The notes below the pieces were generated by a model that did no database searches, was not told where the DNA came from, and saw only the letters and a list, made by a program, of their open reading frames with translations. From assembly GCA_963824905.1 (NCBI GenBank), contig CAWGRH010000008.1, positions 1 to 64,000 on the forward strand: 64,000 nucleotides of DNA, in the 5' to 3' direction. This DNA comes from JAJPKK01 sp963824905. GTDB lineage: Bacteria > Pseudomonadota > Alphaproteobacteria > Rhizobiales > Xanthobacteraceae. Position numbers and translations under genes: made by a program. Shown one piece after another: positions 29,799-39,951 of this stretch. How positions within the stretch are numbered: the stretch's first letter is position 1; the number at the start of each line of letters is the position of its first letter.

Positions 29799-32349
29799 CT
29801 AATCCTGCACAGCGGCCGCGGGCAATCTGCCCATCGCCCGTTCGATGGTGTCGCGCGTATAGGGCTTCTGGATCACCGGGACACTATGGAGCTCGCATGG
29901 GATCGGCGCTCGCTCGCCGTAGCCCGTGGCGAAGATGAAGGGGATTTCGAGCTCGACCAGCCGGTGCCCGACCGCGATGCTGGTCTCGCGGCCGAGGTTC
30001 AAATCGAGGAGCGCGAAGCTCGGCCGCTGGCGCCCGATCGCGTTGAGCGCCTCGGTCACGGAGGCCGCGGTGTCGACGTGGCGCGCCCCGAGATCGAGCA
30101 GGATGACCTCGGCACTGAGCGCAATGATGAGGTTGTCCTCGACGATGAGCGCCGTGCCGGAGAGCCGCGGCGGCGCCGGTTTCTCGGTCTCGACCCGGCC
30201 GATCACTCCGGCCCCCGACGTCATCATCTGAACGTACTGCGCCGGGATCACGAAGCGCGCCTGCACGCCCAGGAGGTCGAACCGCAATTCGGCGTCGCCG
30301 TTGAGATCGAACGGGATCGACCGCTCGATGATGGTGGTGCCGAACCCGCGCCGCGCCGGAGGCTGCACCGGCGGGCCGCCGCTCTCCTTCCAGTCGATGA
30401 CGAGGCTCGAAGCCTGGTCGAGCCGCCAGCACCACCTCGACCTGCCCGGTCGAATCGGCGAGCGCGCCGTATTTCGCCGAGTTGGTCATCATCTCGTGGA
30501 CGACGAGGGCGATGGTCGCGAACGCCTTCGGATCGAGCGCGACATCCGGACCCACCAGGCGGATCCGGCCGGCCCGCGATCCGAGATAGGCGCCGGCCTC
30601 GGATTCGACGAGCGACTTGAGCGCGGCAGGCGCCCAGTTCAGGTTGGTGATCTGGTCGTGCGCGCGCGCCAAGGCCTGGATGCGTCCTCCCAGCACGCTC
30701 GCGAATTCCTCGGCGCTCGCCGTCGAGTCCTTGCTCTGGGCGACCAGCCCACGCACGAGGCTCAGGATATTGCGGACCCGATGGTTGAGCTCCGCGATCA
30801 TGAGCTCCTGGCGCTCTTGGGCGGACTGACGTTCCTGCGCCGCAAGGTCGGCGAGCTGCAGGATCACCTCGAGCAGCGTCACTCTCAATCCTTCGGCGAT
30901 CCTCAGATCGGCGGCGGTCCACGGCGCGCACTGGCCGCGAACGATCTCCTGCCAAAGCTCGAAGCTCTTGCGCGGCGTGAGGCGTGGGCCGAGTGGGCCC
31001 GAGGCATAGGTCTTGTTGGGGTCTCCGGCCCACTTCACCGAGCGTAGGATCTCGCGCCGGAAGAAGATCAGGCAGTCGCGCGGCGCCCGCGAGATCGGAA
31101 TGGCGAGAAACCCCGCGGCGCGGTCGCGGAACGAAGCGCCGGCGGCGTAGATTTTCGCGATCTCGGCGCTCGCGCAGATGCGCCCGGGCGTGGTCCGGTT
31201 GATGAAACCGATGAGGTCCATGACCTCGGCTTCGGTCGGCGTTTCGCCGGACAGCATGAGCTTCTCGTCCGACCACACTGCGAGGCCGTCGCAGTCGATC
31301 ATGTCACGGTAATCGGCGATGAAGTCGATGATGGCGCTGCGGCTGTGCGCGTGAGAAGCGGCGACCTCCATCATCCGCTCTTGGATGTCGTGGGCGCGCG
31401 TCTGATAGGCGACCTCGTCCTCGCGCTCCCGGGTTTCGAGAATCCACGAGAACATCTGGCCGAACAGCTCGGCGGCCGTCCTTCGCTCGAACGAGACGTG
31501 ACGCGGGCCGTAGTGATGGCAGGCGAACAGGCCCCAGAGCTTGCCGTCGCGCAGGATCGAGATCGACATCGACGCGGCGACGCCCATGTTCTGCAGATAT
31601 TCGATGTGGATCGGCGACACCGATCGCAGCACGCTCATCGACAGGTCGAGCAGTTGCGCGCTGTGTGCGGCCGCCGACACCAGCGGCACCGGCGCGGCAT
31701 CGACGTCGGCAATGAGGCGGAGCCAATTGCGCTGATAAAGGATGCGCGCCTGCCGCGGGATATCGGACGCGGGATAGTGCAATCCGAGAAACGGCTCCAG
31801 GCCGCTGCGCAGCACCTCGGCGATCACCTCGCCGGATCCGTCGGGGTGAAACCGGTAGATCATCACCCGGTCGAAACCGGTGAGCATCTTGACCTGCCGC
31901 GCGGATTCCTGTGCGAGGTCGGCGACGGTCGTGGTCTTGCGGACCCGTCCCAGCATCAGCCGCACCAGCTCGCCGGAATTCACGTTTTGCTCGGCGACAC
32001 TCGGCTCGCCCTCGATGACGAGGTAAGGCCCCGAGAAATGAATGGCGAGGTCGAACGGCTTCCCGCCATCCTGCAACGTCACTCCGAACATCCGCTCGAC
32101 GGCGTCCTCGCCGGAGAGATAGTCGATACGCGTCCGGATCGCGGCGACCGCCGGCTGCGAAAACACATCTCCGATCGAACGTTGCAGAAGCTCTGCATGG
32201 TCGAAGCCGAGATAGGCCGAGACGTTGGTCGACGCAGTGCAGATCGAGAAGTCCGACAGCAGCGCGAGCAGAAAGCCGAACGACTGCACGCTGCCCGGGA
32301 TGTGAATAGGCTCGCGGTCGCAGTTGGTGAGGTTGACCTCCTTGTTCAT
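29799..32349 (-). CDS. bphP: Bacteriophytochrome with HWE-type histidine kinase and receiver domain
   Basis: A red/far-red photoreceptor kinase of about 850 residues: PAS, GAF, PHY, kinase, receiver. The bilin-binding Cys is at residue 10 (LTNCDREPIHIPGS). The GAF core shows YPASDIPRQARILY and SPIHIEYLQNMGVAASMSIS; the PHY tongue ends GPRLTPRKSFELW. The phosphoacceptor His is in ELNHRVRNILSLVRGL, an HWE/HisKA_2 kinase, with the N box VHEMMTNSAKYGAL. The receiver begins GTALIVEDNLIIAL, with the Asp in FALLDLNLGR. One break near 30415 separates kinase and receiver blocks. It overlaps the bphO stop by four bases (ATGA). Outputs are unknown. Confidence 0.9.
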
Positions 32350-32772
32350 GCGTCGGCTCCGATGCGTTCCCGCGATGCCGGTCCGATCGATGAAGCGGCG
32401 TCCGCGAACAGATCGAAGGCATGCTGCGCCGCGCGCACCGCGACGCGATCGTCGCTCAACCGTCCGCCATGGAATTCGAGAGCCGCGAGGAAGCTTTGCC
32501 AGAGGCTCGACCCGGCGCCGTGGCCGAGATAAGCGCACGCCTCGCGCACCTCAGGGTGGGGAGACTGCGCCACTCGGCGCAGCAGCATCCTGGCACCGAG
32601 GCGCGAGCCTTCCAGCACGTACATGGTACCGAGCATGCCGCCCAAGCCGAGCTCTTCCGGCGCCGATAACGGGCGGACGATTCCGCCGAAGCGGGCGATG
32701 TCGGCACGGATGGCCCGGCTGCGCGAGCGGCGTTCCCAATCGGGAAAGAGTCGCTCGACATGAGCCGAAACC
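32346..32772 (-). pseudogene. bphO: Heme oxygenase BphO, 5' end missing
   Basis: The last 140 or so residues of a bacterial heme oxygenase, which would make biliverdin for the phytochrome. Seen: VERLFPDWERRSRSRAIRAD, then the heme-pocket block GGMLGTMYVLEGSRLGARML and AYLGHGAGSSLWQSFLAALE. The first 60 or so residues, including the proximal His region, are absent. Upstream of about 32772 the sequence is instead the coding sequence of a DUF2339 protein on the other strand. The gene therefore has neither start nor promoter here. It still overlaps bphP by four bases. This is either a real deletion or an assembly join. Confidence 0.75.
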
Positions 32773-32775
32773 AAC

Positions 32776-33848
32776 GCCGGCGCGGTGGCTGCGCTGGCGC
32801 TCACCCTGAGCTTTGCCTTGGAGAAGGGGTGGCTGACCATCGGCCTCGCGCTCATGGCGCCGGGGATCGCCTGGGTCGCCGAGAAGCGGCCGCTGCCGCT
32901 GCTGCGCTGGCTTGCGGCTATCGCTGCCGCGCTCGTACTGGCGCGGATCGCCTGGGAGCCCCGCATCGCCGGGAACGACCTCGGCACGCGGACGCTCTTC
33001 AACTGGCTGCTCTACGGCTATGGCGTCCCGGCACTGTCGTTCTGGGTCGCCGGCCATCTGCTGCGCCGCCGCGGCGACGACCTGCCGGTGCGCATCGTGG
33101 AAGCGGCGGCGATCCTGTTCACCGTGCTCCTGGTGTTCTTCGAAATCCGCCATGCCATGAACGGCGGCGACCTCTACGGATCGGGCGGCGGCCTTGCCGA
33201 GCTCGCGCTGCAGGTCTCGGCCGGCCTCGCCATCGCCATCGGGCTCGAATGGCTGCGGGGCGCACCGGCAGCATCGTCTACGACGTCGGGGCGCTCGTGG
33301 TGGCCGGGATCACGTTGGCCGCGATCGTCATCGGCCTCGGTATCTTCGAGAACCCGCTGGTGACCGATCGACCGGTCGGCGGTCCGTTCCTCAATCTCAT
33401 CCTGTTGGGCTACGGCCTGCCGGCGGTGCTGGCGATCGCTCTTGCGCTCGTCGCGCGCAGGACGCGCCCGATGACCTACCGTGCGGTCTATGCCGCGGCA
33501 TCGGTCGCCCTCGCGCTCGCCTATCTCACGCTACAGGTGATCCGGCTCTTTCACGGACCGGTGCTGACCGCGGGCGAGACGACCGATCCCGAGCAGTACG
33601 CGCTCTCTGCGGTGTGGCTCGGCTTCGGCGTGGTGCTGCTGGTCGCCGGCCTGCTCATCGACTCCAAGCCGGCACGGCTCGCGTCCGCCGCGGTCGTGGT
33701 GCTCACCATCGCCAAGGTGTTCCTGGTCGACATGGCCGACCTCACCGGGATCTGGCGGGCGCTGTCCTTTATCGGGCTTGGACTGGTGCTGGTGGGAATT
33801 GGATATCTCTACCAGCGCTTGCTGTTCCCGCCGCGGCGGGCGGCGTAG
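32776..33848 (+). pseudogene. DUF2339 membrane protein, 5' part missing
   Basis: The C-terminal 357 or so residues of a DUF2339 protein; family members are usually 800-1,000 residues with about 20 helices. Ten or more helices are visible, among them KGWLTIGLALMAPGIAWVA, VEAAAILFTVLLVFFEIRHA, YLTLQVIRLFHGP (a family motif) and ALSFIGLGLVLVGIGYLYQR at the end. It has one frame break near 33265. Homology begins abruptly at about 32776, exactly where the divergent bphO also stops. GTG 32785 could start a fragment, but no ribosome site is seen. Confidence 0.7.
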
Positions 33849-33896
33849 GGCGCCGGCCCGCCTGATCTGGGAACAAGAGCCGGGGGAGGTCGGCCC

Positions 33897-34374
33897 TTAC
33901 TGGTTGACCGAGCTGCGCATCTTGCTGGTGTCGCCCGCGTGCGATTGGCCCTGGCCCGTCGCCCCGGTCGAACTCGGCGACATCGACGCGCGGGTTGTGG
34001 CGCACGAAATCGCAGTAGGCGAAGCCGAGCCCGCTGATCGAGCCGCGGAAGCTCTTCTGGTCGATCTGGTAGACGTTGAAGCAGGGGCTGAACGGCACGC
34101 CGCGCACCGAAGCGCAAATCGAATCAGGCGCCACCTTCACCGTGCCGGCCGGCAGCGTCATCATGTGCACGGGGCCAGTTCCGCGCATCTGGATGGTGCC
34201 GGCGACCGAGCCGTCCGCCTGGATGCGGCCCATGCCCCGGCTTCCTTCGAAACAGGTGTAGCTGAAATATTTGCCGGCGACGAAGCGCTTGGCATCCTCC
34301 GGCCTCAGCTCACCGGCATACGCCGGAAGAGTGGTCAAAAGTGCTGCAACGACAAGCAAACTACGCGCGAACAT
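33897..34374 (-). CDS. Secreted protein of unknown function
   Basis: A signal peptide (FARSLLVVAALLTTLPAYAG) is followed by a domain with spaced cysteines: KYFSYTCFEGSRGMGRIQAD, DSICASVRGVPFSPCFNVYQ and GLGFAYCDFVRHN. One extra base near 33990 is needed so that the natural tail reads QSHAGDTSKMRSSVNQ and stops at 33897. About 158 residues. Similar Cys-containing exported proteins are common in Bradyrhizobiaceae, but I know no function. It is convergent with the DUF2339 fragment. Confidence 0.65.
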
Positions 34375-34477
34375 GACGACGACCCCCAACCCCAATGTGT
34401 GTCGATCTCTTCCCCAAAAGTACCATGGAGATCGAAGTAAATTATGCTCGGATTTGGTCGACAAATCCTGAACAAAT

Positions 34478-35464
34478 TTACCCGATTTTCACCACAAGTC
34501 GACCGCGCACGCGGCCGTTCACTATTTCTTTCCCAGCTTTTATCGTATCGGCGAGGCCGATCTCAGCTGTCATCTCTGACAACTTGTTCATGTCGAGGTC
34601 CTTTCCCAGCCTGGTCCAGGCTTCGTTGCGAATCAACTTCGAGGCGTAAACCGACTCGATACCTATCAGCGAGACGGCGCGCAGGATGAACGGCGCGACG
34701 GTCGTCGGCAGGTCGATACCTTGGGCTAAACCACACGCCGCTACCGCACCGCCGTAGCGGATCATGGACAGCACATTGGCGAGCGTCGTCGATCCGACGC
34801 TGTCGATGCCCCCCGCCCAGCGCTCCTTGGCGAGCGGGCGCACCGGCCCGGTCAACTCGCTTCGCGCGATCACCTCGGATGCGCCGAGGCCCTTGAGGTA
34901 GCCCTCCTCCTCGGTACGGCCGGTGGAGGCGGTAACTTGGTAGCCGAGCTTCGCGAGCAGCGCGACCGCGGTCGAGCCGACGCCGCCGGCGGCCCCGGTG
35001 ACGATGATCGGTCCGCGGTCCGGCGTGACGCCGCAGCGCTCGAGCGCCATCACGCAGAGCATTGCGGTAACGCCGGCGGTTCCGATCGCCATCGCGTCGC
35101 GGGCGGAGAACTTCGCGGGAAGCGGGATCAGCCAGTCGCCGTTGACCCGCGCCTTCTGCGCGTAGAGGCCGAGGTGGGTCTCGCCGCAACCCCAGCCGCC
35201 GAGAATGACCTTGTCGCCGGACTTCCAGTCCGGATGGGTGGAGCTTTCCACCGTGCCGGCGCCGTCGACGCCCGCGATCATGGGGAACCGGCGCACCACC
35301 GGCGCTTTGGCGGTGATGGCAAGACCGTCCTTGTAGTTGACGGTCGACCATTCCGGCCGGAGGACGACGTTGCCCTCCATCAGGCCGGCTTCGTCGAAGT
35401 CGGTGAGCGCAACGGACTGGCCGCTGTCGGTCTTGTCGACGACTATGGCCTTGAAAGTCCCCAC
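34478..35464 (-). CDS. MDR-family oxidoreductase, acrylyl-CoA reductase/YhdH-like
   Basis: A zinc-free medium-chain dehydrogenase of 328 residues, NADPH-dependent. It starts FKAIVVDKTDSGQSVALTDF, then has NYKDGLAITAKAPVVRRFPM and GVDGAGTVESS. The cofactor motif is IIVTGAAGGVGSTAVALLAK with TGRTEEEGYLKGLGASEVI, and SVGSTTLANVLSMIRYGGAV and ACGLAQG follow. This pattern is that of YhdH/AcuI, which reduces acrylyl-CoA or quinone-like substrates. GTG at 35464 is chosen because a GAGGGG lies upstream and the family starts there. Intact. Confidence 0.88.
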   Translation of the reverse strand: MGTFKAIVVDKTDSGQSVALTDFDEAGLMEGNVVLRPEWSTVNYKDGLAITAKAPVVRRFPMIAGVDGAGTVESSTHPDWKSGDKVILGGWGCGETHLGLYAQKARVNGDWLIPLPAKFSARDAMAIGTAGVTAMLCVMALERCGVTPDRGPIIVTGAAGGVGSTAVALLAKLGYQVTASTGRTEEEGYLKGLGASEVIARSELTGPVRPLAKERWAGGIDSVGSTTLANVLSMIRYGGAVAACGLAQGIDLPTTVAPFILRAVSLIGIESVYASKLIRNEAWTRLGKDLDMNKLSEMTAEIGLADTIKAGKEIVNGRVRGRLVVKIG

Positions 35465-35613
35465 GACCAACCAACCCCTCAACCGTCACCCCTGACAACC
35501 CGTTAGTCAGGCTGAGCGGTGCAAGGGTTCGATATCGTGGTAAATTTTTTCTGAAATCTGCGAAAAACGAACACCGGAACGGACTTACGGTGGCCGGGTG
35601 TGTCCTCGCGGAC

Positions 35614-36567
35614 TCACTGCCAGGCGGCCGGCGGCCCGGTGAGGCTTCCGAGCCCCGCCGCGCCGGACATGGCGCGGCGGTAACGGCGGACCTCGCGGTG
35701 GTCGCGGATGAGGCGCAGCGGGTCGGCCCCGATCAGCCCGGCGTCGCGCAGCGCCCGCAGGTCGCGCCGGAACGCGTCCCACAGGCCGAGCCGCAGGTCG
35801 GCGACCAGCACCTTGGTCGCGAGATAGCTCCCGACCTTGCGGAAGCGGCCGGCATATTCGGGGCGCTCGCGCACGTAGGCCGCGAGGCCTTGCCCGGCCT
35901 TCGCCCAGTCGTTCGACAGATTGTCGTCGCCGGAGAACTTCTCCCACAGCAGCCCGGGCAGAAGCTCCCCGCCGCCGTGACGGGCGAGCCGGATCAGGAA
36001 CTCGCGGTCCTCGGTGAGCCGCAGACGCTCGCAGAAGCCGCCCGCCGTGAGCGCCACGGCGCGCCGCACGGTGATGCTCGTCGCCTCGACCGGCACGAGA
36101 TCGCAGATCAGCGCCCATTCGAAGGCCGGCGCGGCGAGCTTCACCGCGGGGATGACCGCATCGCGGGGGCCGTTGCGGTCGTGCTTCACCGCCGAGCTCA
36201 GCGTGGCGACGAGGCTCGTGTCTGCCGCGAAGGCCGCGAGCGGCGCCGCGAGGCGGCACGGTCGATAGGCGTCGTCGGAATCGAGAAACGCGACGATGTC
36301 GGCACGGGCGGCTTCCAACCCACGGTTGCGCGCCGCGCTCGGGCCGCCATTGCCCGGGCAGACGATGACGCGGATGCGCGGATCGTCGAGCGTTGCGAGA
36401 TAGGCCGCGGTGCCGTCGCGCGAGGCGTCGTCGACGACGATCAGCTCGAAGGCGACGTCGTCCTGGGCGAGCACGCTTGCGATCGCCCGCGGCAGCGTGC
36501 GCCGGCGATTGTAAGTGGCGAGCACGACGGAGATATCCGGCGCGCTGTTGGCGGCGGAGACGGCCAT
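35614..36567 (-). CDS. Family 2 glycosyltransferase
   Basis: A GT-A fold glycosyltransferase of 317 residues. It begins ISVVLATYNRRRTLPRAIAS, then has FELIVVDDASRDGT, NGGPSAARNRGLEAARADIV, the metal-binding FLDSDDAYRP and the family position LTEDREFLIRLARHGG. No membrane helix is seen, so it is probably cytoplasmic or peripheral. No polysaccharide operon surrounds it, so the acceptor is unknown. Intact. Confidence 0.88.
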   Translation of the reverse strand: MAVSAANSAPDISVVLATYNRRRTLPRAIASVLAQDDVAFELIVVDDASRDGTAAYLATLDDPRIRVIVCPGNGGPSAARNRGLEAARADIVAFLDSDDAYRPCRLAAPLAAFAADTSLVATLSSAVKHDRNGPRDAVIPAVKLAAPAFEWALICDLVPVEATSITVRRAVALTAGGFCERLRLTEDREFLIRLARHGGGELLPGLLWEKFSGDDNLSNDWAKAGQGLAAYVRERPEYAGRFRKVGSYLATKVLVADLRLGLWDAFRRDLRALRDAGLIGADPLRLIRDHREVRRYRRAMSGAAGLGSLTGPPAAWQ

Positions 36568-36621
36568 CGCCCGGCTCTATCAGCCCGGCGGGGCTATTTC
36601 CAGGGTGGCGCACCCACTTCG

Positions 36622-36742
36622 CTGTCATCGCCCGGCTTGACCGGGCGATCCAGTAACCACCGGACTCTCCATGAGGCAAAGTCTTAGCCGCATCGGCAGC
36701 GCAGGGGTTACTGGATTGCCCGGTCAAGCCGGGCAATGACAG
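36622..36742. repeat. Paired inverted palindrome, family A (copy A5)
   Basis: The left arm CTGTCATCGCCCGGCTTGAC and the right arm GATTGCCCGGTCAAGCCGGG are separated by about 50 bases. The spacer edges TAACCACCGGACT and CAGGGGTTACTGG match those of A1 and A6 in opposite orientation, so the spacer itself has conserved ends. It lies between the glycosyltransferase start and nadC. Confidence 0.85.
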
Positions 36743-36802
36743 TGTTGTGTTTGGCGCGAAGCCGGTTTCGCCATGCAATCTATTCAGCTAAAGCATCGCG
36801 CC

Positions 36803-37672
36803 ATGACCGCGACGCTTCATCCCGACGCCTTCCTGTCGCCTCTCGTCATCGAGGACGCGGTCATCCGTGCGCTCGAGGAAGATCTCGGCCGCGCCGGCGA
36901 CGTCACCTCGATCGCCACCGTGCCGGCGGGCACGCGGGCGCGCGCCGTGGTCGCGGCGCGCCGGCCGGGGGTGATCAGCGGACTGCCGCTCGTCGAAGCG
37001 GCGCTGCGCCGGCTCGATCCCGCCGTCAGCGTCGCGGCGCAGGCGCGCGACGGCGATGCGGTCGAAGCCGGAGCGACGCTCCTCGCGGTCGCCGGCGACG
37101 CCCGCGCAATGCTCGGCAGCGAGCGCGTCGCGCTCAATTTCCTCGGCCATCTCTCCGGGATTGCCACGGCGACAGCGGCCTTCGTCCGCCTGATCGCCGG
37201 CACCAATGCGCGGGTGTGCTGCACGCGCAAGACGACGCCCGGACTGCGCGCGCTCGAGAAATACGCGGTGCGCTGCGGCGGCGGCTTCAATCATCGGTTC
37301 GGGCTCGACGACGCGATCCTCATCAAGGACAACCACATCGCGGTCGCCGGCGGCATCCGCGCGGTGCTCGCCAGGGCGCGGGCGGTCGCAGGCCATCTCG
37401 TCAAGATCGAGATCGAGGTCGATACGCTCGAGCAGTTGCGCGAGGTGCTCGACACCGGGATGGCCGATGTCGTGCTGCTCGACAACATGGACGTTGCGAC
37501 GCTGAAAACCGCCGTCGCCATGGCGGCCGGGCGCGTCGTCACCGAAGCGTCAGGCGGCATCACCCATGCGACCGCGGCAGCGATCGCCGCGACCGGGGTC
37601 GATTATCTCTCGTCGGGAGCGATCACCCATTCCGCGCCCAATCTCGACGTCGGCCTCGACATCGAGATGTGA
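36803..37672 (+). CDS. nadC: Nicotinate-nucleotide pyrophosphorylase (quinolinate phosphoribosyltransferase)
   Basis: Converts quinolinate and PRPP to nicotinate mononucleotide in NAD synthesis. 289 residues, intact. Seen: ALEEDLGRAGDVTS, LNFLGHLSGIATATAAFV, the substrate-binding block CTRKTTPGLRALEKYAVRCG and GGFNHRFGLDDAILIKDNH, IEIEVDTLEQLREVLDTG and the C-terminal VDYLSSGAITHSAPNLDVGL. An in-frame ATG at 36773 adds ten residues without homology, so 36803 is preferred, though neither has a strong ribosome site. nadA and nadB are not in the window. Confidence 0.93.
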   Translation: MTATLHPDAFLSPLVIEDAVIRALEEDLGRAGDVTSIATVPAGTRARAVVAARRPGVISGLPLVEAALRRLDPAVSVAAQARDGDAVEAGATLLAVAGDARAMLGSERVALNFLGHLSGIATATAAFVRLIAGTNARVCCTRKTTPGLRALEKYAVRCGGGFNHRFGLDDAILIKDNHIAVAGGIRAVLARARAVAGHLVKIEIEVDTLEQLREVLDTGMADVVLLDNMDVATLKTAVAMAAGRVVTEASGGITHATAAAIAATGVDYLSSGAITHSAPNLDVGLDIEM

Positions 37673-37682
37673 CGGCGGCGGG

Positions 37683-37760
37683 CTAGTCGGCCTCCGAGGC
37701 CGGCCACGGCACGACCAAAGCCACGCACATGAATGCCACGAGTATCGCCATCAAAATCAT
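37683..37760 (-). CDS. 25-residue candidate membrane micropeptide
   Basis: An ATG at 37760 stands behind a strong GGAGGA ribosome site at seven to nine bases and opens ILMAILVAFMCVALVVPWP, one hydrophobic helix, ending ASEAD. The stop at 37683 is 11 bases from the nadC stop on the other strand. The good spacing and the clean helix-plus-acidic-tail design favour a real small protein. No homologue is known to me. It sits downstream of the SleB-type gene on the same strand. Confidence 0.45.
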   Translation of the reverse strand: MILMAILVAFMCVALVVPWPASEAD

Positions 37761-37846
37761 ATTGATGAGCTCCTCCAACCGTCGGCCATCCCGGTTACGC
37801 TCAACAAATGCGCAGAATCTGCGGATCGCAGGCGCCGTTGCGGGGC

Positions 37847-39314
37847 CTACAGCTTCTTCTCGGCCTCTTCGGTGATTGCGGGATCGCCCCAGATCGGCTG
37901 AGTCGGCGCCGTCGCCCCAGCTGCGCGGGCGATAGAAGGTGTGCACGCCGATGCTGGTCGAGCCGCTGCATCTCGCGCACCCAGTGCGGGTGCACCCAGC
38001 GGGCATGGTAGTGGGTCGCCTTGCCCACATCGGTGAGCCAGTACTTGCCGTCGAGCGTCTCGCGGGCGATCTGCTTGGCGCGATCCATGGCCGCCGGCTC
38101 GTTGACGCGGTCGTGGGATGCGGTCGCAGGCGAAGCTGAACTGGCAGGCCATGTGGCGGTTGGCGTTCTGGTAGACGACGCCGCAGACCGAGTTCGGGTA
38201 GTAGCGCGAGAACACCCGGTTCATGATCACCTGGGCGACGGCGATCTGGCCGCGCACCGGTTCGCCGCGGGCCTCGAAATAGATCGCGTCGGTGAGGCAT
38301 TTCTCGTGCTTCGACGCGCTCGTCGCCGTCGACGTTGAGACCGAGCCGCTCGGCGGGGCTCACCAGCGCATGGGCGTCGACGTTGACCTCGCCCTTGCGG
38401 GCGATGGTCTCGTTCGGCGCCGTCCGGGCGCGCGCGTCGGCGATCGGGTCGTCGTCGGCTCGAACACGGGCTTCTCGTCCGGACCCCAGGGCTCGATGGC
38501 GGAGAGCGTGCCGCCCAGCGGATCTGTGCCGAAATAGATGCGGGCGGCGCGAATGGCCGGGCGCTTCTTGCGCAAGCGGGGCGCCGCGGCTCTCGGACGG
38601 ATCGACGTCGGCGACATCGATGTCGGCTCGCGCGCGTTCGGCGCGACCTGTTCGCGGGACCGAGCCGGGCGGGGCGAGGCGCGCCACCTCCTGCGCCCGC
38701 GGCGCGTTCTCCTCGGCATCGCGCATATCGAGAGTCTTCGTCCGGGTCGGACACGTGCTGCGACCGGGCGATCTGTGCCGCGCGGCCGGCGGAATCGTGA
38801 GCGGCCACCGGCGGAACCGAGCCGGGCCGCGGCACCACCTGTGCGACGGCGCACCGGGTTCGCCCGGCGACAGGCGGTCGCCCTTCGAGGCTGCGGTTGA
38901 CGCCGGGATAAGCGAGCCTCACCTGGCCGCGGGCTTCGCCGTCGGCGCTTTGCGATGCGCCACGCGGCGAGATCGACCCGGTGATGTCGGCATTCGGATC
39001 GAAATTCACCAGACGCACGGCGCCGCCGTCGGGAACGCCGGTGCCGACCGGCTGCGGCAGGCTGAAGGTCGCGGCATGGATGGTGCCGAACGGCGACGCG
39101 ATCAGATGCCTGCGCAGATGCTCGCCGATCGCCGGCTGACGGGCGATGAAGGCGGCAAAATCCTGGTAGCCGATCGGCGCCGGCAGCGACGCCATCACGA
39201 AGCAAGCGGCTCCGGTGGCGAGCTCGCCGGCCGCAGCCGCACGCGCGAATCGCGTTCGCCACGTCGAAGAAACGTCACAAACCCCCCAGCCCCAATCGGA
39301 ATCCCCACGCTCAT
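37847..39314 (-). CDS. Cell wall hydrolase, SleB-like (Hydrolase_2), frame heavily broken
   Basis: An exported peptidoglycan hydrolase of about 480 residues. The C-terminal Hydrolase_2 domain is seen as KCLTDAIYFEARGEPVRGQI (across one break), AVAQVIMNRVFSRYYPNSVC and GVVYQNANRHMACQFSFACD; the catalytic Glu is in FEARGE. The domain ends WGDPAITEEAEKKL. The N-terminal half shows GAACFVMASLPAPIGYQDFA, a probable membrane anchor, then low-complexity linker. At least eight breaks are present. ATG at 39314 (SVGIPIGAGGFVTFLRRG) is the likely start. Confidence 0.75.
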
Positions 39315-39385
39315 TGTCAATGAGAGCACGGCAGGAATGAGGCCAGTGGCCGAGCCGGCGGCAAGCCGACAACCTTGTGACCTGA

Positions 39386-39914
39386 TTAAGCTTGCCGCCG
39401 GGTTAACTGGCCGTGGAGGTCGAGCCGGAACGGGGCGGCCTCGGCGAGCATGCCCTGGCCGATCGCGGTGACGCGTCGACCATGCGGCCGCGGCGGCCGA
39501 GCATGTCGTCGGCGAGCGCGACGATTCGGATGTTGGGCGTCGCGGTCGGCGAGGCCCGGCGCAACGCCTGCGCGATCGCGGCCTCGGCCGCGGTCCGGGT
39601 TGAGCGTGCAGACCGCGACGAATGCCGCGGCGGTCGAGCGGCTGACGCCGGCATAGCAGTGAATCACCAGCGGGCTCGCGCGCTCCCAGCGCTCCACGAA
39701 GCCGATGAGCCGCTCGATGTGCTCGCCCGCGGGATGGACGTGGCCGTCGCGCGGCTCGTTGATGTCGTGGAACTGCAGCCACAGATGATTGCTCCGGCGC
39801 GACGCCGGGCGGGCGCATCAGATTGTCCTCGTTCCCGAGCAGCGAGACGACGTGGCGCGCGCCGGTCGCGGCGACGGTATCGTGGAGTCGCGCCAGCGAG
39901 CACACATGGATCAT
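39386..39914 (-). CDS. Tyrosine/dual-specificity protein phosphatase-like protein, frame broken
   Basis: About 175 residues. It begins IHVCSLARLHDTVAATGARH, then VVSLLGNEDNLMRPPG. The signature P-loop is VIHCYAGVSRSTAAAFVAVC, matching HCxxGxxRS, with the catalytic Cys in HCYAG. Two or three breaks lie near 39800 and 39590. The tail reads RFRLDLHGQLTRRQA-like. It follows the HD hydrolase gene by 37 bases on the same strand, so the two are probably cotranscribed. Confidence 0.8.
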
Positions 39915-39951
39915 CGGCATCATCCTGAAGTTGCGGGACGCCTCGCGCGGA

